This document shows, piece after piece, positions 41,701-49,700 of a stretch of DNA of 64,000 bases. Source of the DNA: JAOUGY01 sp963792365 (GTDB taxonomy: Bacteria; Actinomycetota; Acidimicrobiia; Spongiisociales; ZC4RG35). The position numbers and the translations under genes were made by a program. The notes under the pieces are model-generated. The model was given only the letters and a program-made list of their open reading frames with translations, searched no databases and had not been told where the DNA came from. Position 1 is the stretch's first letter. Each line of letters opens with the position of its first letter. The DNA is taken from NCBI GenBank assembly GCA_963792365.1, contig CAWBVW010000004.1, positions 490,436 through 554,435 of the forward strand. The letters run 5' to 3'.

Positions 41701-41826
41701 GGGTTCTGTGGATGCCACAGCATCGGGCATCTGCGGCACCGCCACCCCTGCGACGAGCATCACCACAACCGCGATTCTGCGGTATCGCCCACGCCATGGC
41801 ATCCAAGAACTGCGAGAAGCGCCCAT
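38731..41826 (-). CDS. Secreted beta-propeller / Ig-like / CBM96-like multidomain protein
   Basis: About 1,031 residues from the ATG at 41826, after a GGGAGTGG site. The signal peptide is in RRIAVVVMLVAGVAVPQMPDAVAS. Residues up to about 590 look like NHL/SdiA-regulated-type propeller repeats (VYDLDPVDGVFGNGNDVV, GLSMDVARGTLLVGAKTRK). Three bacterial Ig-like domains follow (PPTVQVIAPAPGATVSGTTV, and two similar). The C-terminal domain (AIGLRFQTVQVPAGAIITNAYL, LHIEYVL) resembles the CBM96/DNRLRE fold. It is probably an extracellular polysaccharide- or surface-binding protein. The function is not known. Confidence 0.88.
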   Translation of the reverse strand: MGASRSSWMPWRGRYRRIAVVVMLVAGVAVPQMPDAVASTEPGVLPVEEVRSTYTAEFGVPRPVGVAAVDGQGLVVAGASGKRSALVELTASGRLLAQGTAETAIEPGSLVYDARSARLVGRSGTEIVTMETPAARPGRQNPRRSLDRAGAGTTAATFDSGDGSTIELDGSGRTLRRVSGDTVSVIALDMPRGTRFGAVAMDASENTLYLIDESTSLLYAFDESGSQTAIYDLGPVELGNVTAMVVAPSADTTDDSSVQHLFVSDAGTQSVLGRVVEIALVVPDQTVALAAAVVTGSLVRTIATSSWSPASPDPTGIVYLPASDRFVVVDSEVEETTGAGYHGVNMWVTTRAGVVTDTGTTHPAYSKEPTGLGARTTTSPPALFVSDDSKQGIHVVLPGADGRFGTSDDSVTFINTAQMGTTDVEDPEYDPVTGHLFFLDGVNTEVYDLDPVDGVFGNGNDVVTHFDIGVLGASDFEGLSMDVARGTLLVGAKTRKKVFEITRTGSLVQTIDLTGISGLKYISGLALAPASDGSGRPNLYIVDRAVDNDAVPSENDGKMFEISMPVTDAPPTVQVIAPAPGATVSGTTVLSASATDDVGVASVQFSVDGTVVGTDTSSAGGWTVSWNSAAVADGSHTLTVVATDTIGQTTTSTTSFMVDNVDSPPTVTWSSPAAGATLRGTVTLVADASDDVAVSSVRFVADGATIATDSNGSDGWSASWNTSLGGDGTHTIEAVATDTAGQSSSAVRSVTTDNTAPTASITAPTAGATVSDQVAVVAAAADTGGMASVAFLVDGITIGTDTNGADGWSASWNTISSGNGPHVLSAVAMDGAGNTATATPISVTVANAAGGTVDVTIASGADDVEEKASNGNMTVTSTDLDLMLDRATLQAAIGLRFQTVQVPAGAIITNAYLQLEADEVSTTAAVSLVVAVQDSVNAPAFTTAKRNVTSRSVRPESVAWVPPAWAVRYERGTAQRTPDLSAMVQGVVATPGWSQGNSMVFVVTGTGSGTRVAGAFEGGRAPTLHIEYVLP

Positions 41827-42169
41827 CACATTCCACTCCCACCCCCGGGTTCTGCACACCCGGACAACTCCGCCTGAAGAAGCCTTGCCCACGTGGGACC
41901 GCCGAGGGTTCCTGTCGATCAGCCCCAGACGAGAACTCGATGAGTCGGGCCCCGGCGCGCCGAGCAATCGAACGGCGCCACCGCCGCTTTCAGCTCATCC
42001 CATCGCGTCTCATCTCATGACGAATTGTAGCCTTCGCGACAGTACGGTGGCAGATTTCGCCATACCAAAATATCTGTCGGAGACGTCTCCAGTGTGCCCG
42101 CCGATGCGAAGCGCCGCATACGTCATCACCACCAGCGAAGACTGGACCCCGCCAAGTAGCCTCGCCGAC
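41827..42169. promoter_or_regulatory. Divergent promoter region with a 12-bp palindrome
   Basis: 343 bp without a gene between the secreted protein and the MFS carrier. A more AT-rich core (42055-42075, AAAATATCTG) and the palindrome GGAGACGTCTCC at 42079-42090 look like promoter and operator of the carrier. In-frame codons upstream of the GTG at 42170 could extend the carrier by about 20 residues, but without family similarity. Confidence 0.45.
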
Positions 42170-43405
42170 GTGCAGCAAGACCGCATCGACCTGAACCTGA
42201 ACCGCCGCCAACTCTTTGTCATGTTCGGCACGGTGTACTTCGTGCAGGGTGTGATCCAGGCGTATCAGCTCAACTTCTTCAAGCCGCACATGGACTCGGC
42301 CGGTGTCGACGCCGACCGGTTGGCAGTCGTCGCCACCCTCGGGATCGTGCCGTTCGTGATCAAGTGGATCTTCGGGCTGGTCTCGGACAAGTACCCGCTG
42401 TTCGGACGCGGACACCGCGTGCCGTACATGCTGATCGGGATCACGGCCACGGCAATCGCATTCAGTGTCGCCTATTTCGTGGACCCGTCGAAGAGTTTCG
42501 GGATCCTGGCCGTGATGGTGGTGAGTGCCACCTTCTTCATGGCTCTGTTCGACACCACGGCCGACGCTCTGTCGGTCGATGTGGTGGACCCGGTCGACCA
42601 TCCCACGGTCCAGGCGTGGATGAACGGTGGTCGGGCCGTGGGGTTGGTCGCCGTGTCCTTGGCTTTGGGTCTGGTGGCCGATGCGATCGGATACCAGAGC
42701 CTGTTCCTCGTGATCGCCGTTCTCATGCTCGTCCCCCTGTTCTTCGTGGCTCGTGTCCACGAGCCACGAGATCGGACGGAGGCGCACGTGTTCGATCGCA
42801 GCGCCTTCAAGGTCATGCTCCAGCCTCGATATGTCCTCTTCGGACTCGGACTGATCCTCGCTTGGACCTTCTTCCAGGGGATCGAAGGACTGGTGACTTT
42901 CTACATGTCCGACGAGTTGGGGTCGTCGCCTTCGACCCTCGGCCTGTACGGGACGCTGAAGGGCGTAGGGCTCCTCATCGGCGGTGTGAGCATGTCGATG
43001 GCGGTGAAGCGCGGCGGTCGTCGGATCTCGACACTCATCACGGTCGGGCTGGTCACGTTGGGCGGACTGGCGTTTTCCGTGCTCGACACCGAGAACACCC
43101 TCCTTCTGGCGGCGCCGTTGTGGGGACTGGCCGTTGGATTTCAGTGGACCAACTACGTGACCATCGCAATGGGTGTGACAGATCTACGAATCGCGGGGTC
43201 GATGTTCGCCATCCTCCAGACCATGTCCAACATCGGGCTCGCGGCCGGTGAAGGTATCGCCACCTCGCTCAGCGACAACCTCGGATACAGCGGCGTCTTC
43301 CGCCTCTTCGGCCTGGCCAACCTCGTGGTGGTTCCTGTGATGCTGCTGGTGATCCGGAGCTTCGGAGCGCATTCTTCCGACGATGTGTTCGCACCGACCG
43401 GGTGA
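42170..43405 (+). CDS. MFS-type / folate-biopterin-like transporter
   Basis: 411 residues from a GTG at 42170 (MQQDRIDLNLNRRQLFVMFG). About twelve membrane helices. IKWIFGLVSDKYPLFGRGHRVPYM is the conserved loop 2-3 motif of the AT-1/PAT and folate-biopterin-like branch of the major facilitator superfamily. The substrate cannot be told. Its stop sits in a GTGAGG context that supplies the ribosome site for the next gene. Confidence 0.88.
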   Translation: MQQDRIDLNLNRRQLFVMFGTVYFVQGVIQAYQLNFFKPHMDSAGVDADRLAVVATLGIVPFVIKWIFGLVSDKYPLFGRGHRVPYMLIGITATAIAFSVAYFVDPSKSFGILAVMVVSATFFMALFDTTADALSVDVVDPVDHPTVQAWMNGGRAVGLVAVSLALGLVADAIGYQSLFLVIAVLMLVPLFFVARVHEPRDRTEAHVFDRSAFKVMLQPRYVLFGLGLILAWTFFQGIEGLVTFYMSDELGSSPSTLGLYGTLKGVGLLIGGVSMSMAVKRGGRRISTLITVGLVTLGGLAFSVLDTENTLLLAAPLWGLAVGFQWTNYVTIAMGVTDLRIAGSMFAILQTMSNIGLAAGEGIATSLSDNLGYSGVFRLFGLANLVVVPVMLLVIRSFGAHSSDDVFAPTG

Positions 43406-43413
43406 GGTCGGCT

Positions 43414-44406
43414 ATGCGCGACTTCTACGAGCTCACGGATGCCGGTCGTGGACGCCGGCTGAGGCGAGTGGCCGAAGTTGCGCTGGCCGCATACGACCTC
43501 GACGTCACTCGGGTCCGTTTGATCGCCCAGGACTCGAATGCCACGTTTCGGCTGGACACGAGCCGGGGAGAGTCATGGGCCCTTCGCGTCGGAATCGGCG
43601 GCCCGATCGCACACCCTGAGGCCCAGGTTCGAGCGGAGATGGCGTGGCTCGAATCCATCGCGATGGAAACCGACCTCGACGTGCCAAGACCAGTCCGCAC
43701 ACTCGACGGCGAGCTGCTGACGGTCGTGTCGGCCGATGGTGTTCCCGAGCCCAGAAACTGCGTCGTCTTCTCATGGCTGCCCGGTCCATTGATGGCCGAC
43801 CGTCTCACCGCTGAGAACCTCGAGTCCTTCGGCGCGTTCACGGCCAGGCTGCACCGCCACGGTTCCTCGTTCCGTCCTCCGCCGGGTTTCACGGCTCCGA
43901 CATACGACCAGCCGCTCCCGTTCGACGAACCCCACCTCCTGTTCGAGGAGGATCACGGCGATCTGATGCGTCCGCGGCGCCGACGAGTCTATGGCGAGGC
44001 CCTGGAGGTCGTGACAGCGGCGATCGGGCGCCTGCAGTCTGCTCAACCGATGCAGGTGCTGCACGGGGACCTCCACATGTGGAACGTGAAGGTGTACCGC
44101 AGGCGGATCGCGGCGTTCGACTTCGAGGACCTCATGTGGGGGTGGCCGGTTCAAGACCTCGCAACCACGCTCTACTACTTCTGGGGCGAAGACCAGTTCG
44201 ACACTTCGTGGGACGCAATCCGTCGCGGGTACGAGACCGTGTCACCGTGGCCTGACTCGGGGGGTGAGGTTGCGACGTTCATCGCCGGCCGCACGCTGGT
44301 GATCGCAAACACGGTGTTGATCCAACCCGAATGGCGTCACGAGGCGCCGGCTGTGCTCGAGCGTGGGGAGCGCCGAATCCGGGCAATGCTGCAGCGGGTG
44401 GGTTGA
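43414..44406 (+). CDS. Aminoglycoside-phosphotransferase-fold kinase
   Basis: 330 residues from the ATG at 43414, with TGAGG seven bases upstream; a GTG at 43402 overlaps the previous stop and is an alternative. The Brenner-type motif is MQVLHGDLHMWNVKVY and the metal site is IAAFDFEDLMWGWPVQDLATTLYYF. This is the APH/choline kinase fold. Members phosphorylate homoserine, choline, aminoglycosides and other small substrates; resistance should not be assumed. It is probably co-transcribed with the transporter at 42170. Confidence 0.9.
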   Translation: MRDFYELTDAGRGRRLRRVAEVALAAYDLDVTRVRLIAQDSNATFRLDTSRGESWALRVGIGGPIAHPEAQVRAEMAWLESIAMETDLDVPRPVRTLDGELLTVVSADGVPEPRNCVVFSWLPGPLMADRLTAENLESFGAFTARLHRHGSSFRPPPGFTAPTYDQPLPFDEPHLLFEEDHGDLMRPRRRRVYGEALEVVTAAIGRLQSAQPMQVLHGDLHMWNVKVYRRRIAAFDFEDLMWGWPVQDLATTLYYFWGEDQFDTSWDAIRRGYETVSPWPDSGGEVATFIAGRTLVIANTVLIQPEWRHEAPAVLERGERRIRAMLQRVG

Positions 44407-44493
44407 AACCTCCCCAGAACCTCCAATCGGCACTGCACGCAACGAAGCCGGCGTTGTATGGGAGGGGGTGAAGAGGTCACGAAGGGAGTGCTG

Positions 44494-45690
44494 ATGTCCA
44501 CTGTCTTGAAGTCGGCCGACCGAGTTCCCACACGGCATCGTCGCCCGACCCGGCATGTCGGTCGTTGGATCTCGGGGGCACTCGCCGCCACGCTGTTGGT
44601 GGCTTATGCGGCGATCGGCTGGTACGTCTCGGGTGAAGTAATCGACGGCATGTCCACGGTGGTCGCCGAGGTGGAGTACGACTCCGACATTCTGTCGGTC
44701 GATGGAGATCGGATGGTGATCCGGACCCCGGACGAAGCCGCCGTCTCATCCGACCGCGACGCCGTGATGGGGCTCAAGTGGGAGAACGGATGGGCGATCG
44801 TCCAGCCCGCCGAGGATTGGACGGACACGACCGAGACGAGGCAGTTTGCGCTCATCCAGGGGACCGAGGTTCCGATTGGGACGGACATCGCCGACTTCGA
44901 CAGCCTCGTCTACCCGGGTGATCCGGTGACGCTCGGCCTCGAGTCCGAACAGATCGTGATCGACGGTCCACAAGGCGGCCTGCCGGCGTGGTTCATCCCG
45001 GGAGAGGACTCGACGTGGCTCATCGCAGTCCACGGTCTGGCAGCCGGTCAGCGCGACACGCTGCGACTGCTGGCCACCGTCGAGGGCATGGGATACCCGA
45101 CCCTCGTGCCCACCTACCGAAACGACGTCGGCGCCCCCGAGGCCAACAATCGTCTTGGCATGATGGGTCAGACAGAGTGGAAGGACCTGGATGCGGCCGT
45201 GGAGTATGCCCGCACTCGGGGTGCGACCGGTGTCGTCCTCGACGGGATCAGCATGGGTGGGGGCATCGTGCTCAACTACTTGCTGAACACCGATGACCCC
45301 GCTTTCGTCCGTGGTGCGATCCTCGAGTCGCCAATGGCCGACTTCCGCGGGGTCATCGATCTGCGATCCGGTGAAGCGTTGCCGGTCGGCGGTCCGATCG
45401 GCGACAGCTTGCTCGCCGTCGGACGGATGTTCGTCTGGCTGCGAACCGGCCTCGACTTCGACGACGTCGACTACGTCGCCCGGGCCGGCGACCTGACGAC
45501 GCCGATGCTCGTCCTCCATGGCACAGATGACACGAAGGTGCCATTCGAAGTCGGAAAGGCGCTGGCCGACGCCCGCCCAGATCTGATCGACTTCGAGCCG
45601 ATCCCCGACGCCGGCCACGTCCGGGCCTGGAACGAAGACCCGGGTATGTATCAGGACATTGTGCTCGGATTCCTGGAGCAGGTGGATTGA
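44494..45690 (+). CDS. Membrane-anchored alpha/beta hydrolase
   Basis: 398 residues. The ATG at 44494 has GGGAG five bases upstream. One helix near the start (SGALAATLLVAYAAIGWYV) anchors it. The catalytic serine is in VLDGISMGGGIV, the oxyanion region in LIAVHGLAAGQRD, the aspartate in LVLHGTDDTKVP and the histidine in DAGHVRAW. This places it with prolyl-oligopeptidase or esterase-like hydrolases. A clear hairpin follows at 45743. Confidence 0.92.
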   Translation: MSTVLKSADRVPTRHRRPTRHVGRWISGALAATLLVAYAAIGWYVSGEVIDGMSTVVAEVEYDSDILSVDGDRMVIRTPDEAAVSSDRDAVMGLKWENGWAIVQPAEDWTDTTETRQFALIQGTEVPIGTDIADFDSLVYPGDPVTLGLESEQIVIDGPQGGLPAWFIPGEDSTWLIAVHGLAAGQRDTLRLLATVEGMGYPTLVPTYRNDVGAPEANNRLGMMGQTEWKDLDAAVEYARTRGATGVVLDGISMGGGIVLNYLLNTDDPAFVRGAILESPMADFRGVIDLRSGEALPVGGPIGDSLLAVGRMFVWLRTGLDFDDVDYVARAGDLTTPMLVLHGTDDTKVPFEVGKALADARPDLIDFEPIPDAGHVRAWNEDPGMYQDIVLGFLEQVD

Positions 45691-45742
45691 CGTTCTGACC
45701 CGGGTCATCGCGGAAGCGGTAGGGGAACGGGGCTGGGACGCC

Positions 45743-45774
45743 ATCGAACCCCGGCCGGTCGGCCGGGGTTCGAT
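45743..45774. terminator. 14-bp-stem terminator
   Basis: Perfect arms ATCGAACCCCGGCC and GGCCGGGGTTCGAT around a GGTC loop, between the hydrolase end (45690) and the convergent repeat-protein end (45829). It is likely bidirectional; TGCTTTC follows on the plus strand. Confidence 0.8.
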
Positions 45775-45828
45775 GCTTTCCACCGGTCAGCCAGAGGTGG
45801 AAGACCGTGAGAGCGGTGGGGTTGTGAT

Positions 45829-46527
45829 TCAGTTGCCGGCGGGATTCAGGGTGGCGAAACGACGGGCCTCGGCTACGTCCGAGGAGTTGTCGGCGAGGGA
45901 CTGCATCCGCTGGAACTCGGTGCTCTGGTGGCTGCCGTCGACCTGCGCTCCGGCGCCCGCTGCCAAGAACCGCTGGCTCTCGGCGTACTGGCTCGAGGTG
46001 TCCGACAAGGTGGGAACGGCGAGCGCCAGCAAGCGCTGCGACTCGGCGTACTGCCACGAGCCGTCGACCGCCCGTGCGAGAGACGTCATGCGCCGGGTCT
46101 CGGCGTACTGGGTCGAGATTTCGTTCCCTGCACCGATCACTGCGAAGCGGTGATCCTCGGCACGCTGTGTTGACGAGTCGACCTGTGGAGCCAGCGCCGT
46201 CAGCCGCTGGGTTTCGGCGAACTGCGCCGACGAGTCGACGGCTGCGGTACTGCCGAGTGCGAGCTGCCGCTGGAACTCGGCGTTCTGTGACGAGACATCA
46301 GGTGCCTGGACGGAGGCGAGGGCGGTCTGGCGCTGCGTCTCGGCGAACTGGTTTGAACCATCGTCGACGCTCGTGCCGGTGACGGCCACGCCGATCCCGA
46401 CTGCGGTGGCGACGGCTGTAGCGGCTGCAACGAGGACCCAGCGGCGAGTCTTCCTGGGTGCGGGAGCCTGACTTTGATCCGAGACAGGGATGTGGGTCTC
46501 GGGGTCACGGGTGAGTGTGGCTGACAT
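45829..46527 (-). CDS. Membrane-anchored protein with nine (V)DxSxQxAExQRxxAL repeats; unrecognised family
   Basis: 232 residues. The ATG at 46527 has AAGGA eight bases upstream. A basic cytoplasmic start of about 28 residues (TRDPETHIPVSDQSQAPAPRK) is followed by one helix (WVLVAAATAVATAVGIGVAV). The rest is about nine units of 18-24 residues. Conserved positions per unit: D-x-S, Q, A-E, Q-R, and a hydrophobic end (for example NQFAETQRQTALA, AQFAETQRLTALA, SQYAESQRFLAAG). The spacing suits a solenoid or coiled-coil rod projecting outward. No known domain was recognised. It is 240 bp downstream of the kinase/STAND fusion on the same strand. Confidence 0.8.
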   Translation of the reverse strand: MSATLTRDPETHIPVSDQSQAPAPRKTRRWVLVAAATAVATAVGIGVAVTGTSVDDGSNQFAETQRQTALASVQAPDVSSQNAEFQRQLALGSTAAVDSSAQFAETQRLTALAPQVDSSTQRAEDHRFAVIGAGNEISTQYAETRRMTSLARAVDGSWQYAESQRLLALAVPTLSDTSSQYAESQRFLAAGAGAQVDGSHQSTEFQRMQSLADNSSDVAEARRFATLNPAGN

Positions 46528-46767
46528 GGTCTGTCCTTTCCGTATCCCGCCGACCTTCGGCGAGTACGGCACCACAGTCGCTCAGCGACGTCACAGCCCT
46601 ATCTCAACGCATTACAGCCAGATAACAGTGGCAAATCGCCAATGATCACGAGGCTTTTCGGGAGGCGGCCGGTGACCGTGGCCGTGTGTGACCAGGGCGA
46701 ACGCTCGAACCTTGACCTGAGATCGACACCAGATGTCGTCAGGAACCCTGGGTTGCCCGACAGCGCG

Positions 46768-49700
46768 TCAGTTGCAAGCGGAGGTGAGCGGTTCGTGGCC
46801 CGGTACGTAGCGGTCCCACTCGTCCTGAGTGAGGCCGTCGCCGACGAGGTCGCAGGCCTTCTCGATCCAACGGTCCGGGTTCATCGGGACCTGGATGAGT
46901 TTGCCCGAAACGAAGAGCCACATCGTCTCGGTCTCGGGGTCGTACCAGGACGGCGAACCAAGAGCTGCGCCGCCTTCTCCGTCCCAGATCAACCCCGCCC
47001 ACTCGCCCCGTTCGACGTCCCACAAGCGGACTCGACCATCCTCATAGGTGACGGCGAGCAACTCACCGTCCCTCCCGAACCCCAGATTGACCACTGCGTC
47101 GCCGATGGGTGGACCCTCGACGTCACCGGTGGCCGTGTCGATCACGAAGAGACCACCGCCGAACCCTCCTGCGGCGAGCCATCGCTCGGTCGGGTCGACG
47201 GCGACGATGTTGCTCAACTGCTCGGAGACCTGGTACTCGCCGATCAGCGCCCCGGAGGCGTCGTAGGCCTGCAGAGGGCCGCCGGGCACTGCGACGTAGA
47301 CACCTCCGTCGAGGGTCGGGTGCACGATGGACGGCACACCGTCCGAGGGGACACCTTGAATCACTCGTGCCGCACCTGGCGTCAGGTCGAGCACGTCGAC
47401 CCCGAACGTTCCATCCGGGCGTTCGACGATGAGCGACCAAACGTCGCCGAATCGTGTCCCACCACGCGGGAGGCCGTCGAGTTGGACGCTCTCCACCATT
47501 TCGCCATCGACGAAGCGGGCGTACAGCCCTTCCTGGTTGATGGCGGCCGCGCCGTCGGACTCCGGATACGCCTTGATCGGTTCGAACCGCTCGCCCGACG
47601 GCGTCCGTAGCGTCACCGTCGACTGCTCGCCGCTGGCGAGATCCACGACCCGCACGTCGCCGGTGGCGTTGTCCACGGCACCGGCTCTCCCATCGTTGAA
47701 TGCGTACTCCCCCAACGGATCGTCGAGGTCCCACAGGCGCTCGATGAGGGCGTTGTCCGACTCGAAGTCGTAGATGTCAACGCTCGGCTTGTCGGTCCAG
47801 GCTGCGACTCGCCCGTCGGGCAGGATCTCCGCCTGCACAATCCCATCAGGGGCTCGCACGGACACACCCAGAAGACCGAACCGTCTGTCGACGAGCTCAG
47901 CACTTCCTTGAGTGAGAATGATCACTCTTCCGTCGGGCCGAACCCCCATCTCGAACACCGACGATGCAACCCCGGTCTCGATGTCGGCGACGACCTGTTG
48001 GGTATCGAGATCGATGGTGACCAGCGAGCCGTCGGAGAACATCGCCAGCAGCTCCCCGCTGGAGTCGTCGAACGTGACGGCCGTCGCCCCGGCATCGCGG
48101 TCGATTCGGAAGACTTCTTCGCCCGTCTCGCCGTCGATCACGAGCACCCTTCCCCCTTCGGTCTGGGGTTGCAGCGCGCCGGTCACCGTGGAGCTGCCGG
48201 ACTCGAAGTAGACCAGCGGGAGGGCGATGTAGCGACCGCCATCGGATATCGCCGGGAACCACCAATCATCGTGCCCCTCGATGGCTGGGCCGACCTGCTC
48301 ACCCGTGTTCGCGTCGACGAGCGTGATCACACCCTGTTCGTTCAGCAGGATGACCCGGTTGAGGGCCGTGACGCCGCCGAAGATGGCATATTGTTGAGTC
48401 TCAACGTCGAGAGCCACGTCCCAGTCGCCACCGATGGGCCCGAACCAGAGTTGGTCCGGCGGATCGGAGGAGGCGAACCAGCGACCGGAATCGGGGTTAC
48501 CGAACCACACGGCGCAATCGACCGGTGGCGGGCCGTGTTCGGTGATCACCCCGGTGGTCAGATCTCGGCTCACCATCTGCCCTCCGGCGACCCCGAACTC
48601 GGTGGCGCCCGAAACGAAGATCGGATCTCCGCAGTCGTCGTTGAAGTCGACGAGCGTCGGGTAGCTGGCGACGAGGTTCTGGGTCGTCGAGCCCAAGGCG
48701 TTCAGGACCGCCTGGTCGGCGGCCGGGCCTGGCTGGCGACGGGCTGCCTCGAGTGCGAGCAGCAGGGCGACATCCGGCTGATCCCTGGTGAGCGCTGCGG
48801 AGCGGGCGATGAGCGTCTGGAGCTCCGACTCGGCGACGGCCTCGACCGCCACCTCGGTCTGGCGGTCGGCGATCTCGGCCTGCTCCTCGGCGATGCTCGC
48901 CTGGGTCCTGGCCTCCTCGGCGGCGACCTCGGCGCGTTCGGCCTCGGCGGTGGCCCGGTTCTGCTGGACGAGGGCGATCCCACCTGCAATCAGCGCAACG
49001 ACGAGCGCAGCGGCGACGCCTGCAACCAGCCGACGCAAACGCGTGACCCTGGATTCCTCCAGCCGGCGCGCCTCCTCTGCGGCGGCGTTCGAGGCATCGA
49101 TGAACTCGAGGTCGATCGATCTCAGCCGTTCGGGCGCCGTCGATGCCAGCTCGTTGGCCCGTTCCAGCCGCGCACCCCGGTACAGGTCCCCCGGCTGTCG
49201 CCCGGCCTCCATCCATGCGTCTGCCGCCATCGCCGTGGCGTCGGCGGAGAGAAGCAGCTCCCGATCCTCGGCGAGCCAGCCGACCAGGCGGGGCCACTCG
49301 CGCAAGAGCGCCTCGTGCGCGACCTCGACCGTCGGCTCCCTGGATGCGGGATCCCGATCGAAGCTGAGAAGGCGGGCTCCGCCGAACTCCTCCAGCACCC
49401 ACCGGACATCTGGATCGTCACCGAGATCCGACACCTTGACCCGGCGGCGCAGATCGGTGGCCGATGGGTCGGTCATGCGGCCGAACGATCGCCGGGCCGC
49501 CGCCCTTTGACCTGCGGTTCCGGACGCGAACACGGCCTCGGCACGGGCAGCCAGCGCGCCGCTCAGCCCGCCGAGCGCCTCGTAATCGGCGGTCGTCATC
49601 CGATTGCCGGTGCGCCGGTCGAACAGCTCACCCAGCATGTACTGGAGCATCGGAAGCGGCGACGGCTGACGGACGGTCTCGGCGGCGATGCGCGGCACCA

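Noticed and set aside
43402..44406. Aminoglycoside resistance gene
   Set aside because: Only the general APH kinase fold is visible; sequence and context (a transporter gene) give no support for drug modification.
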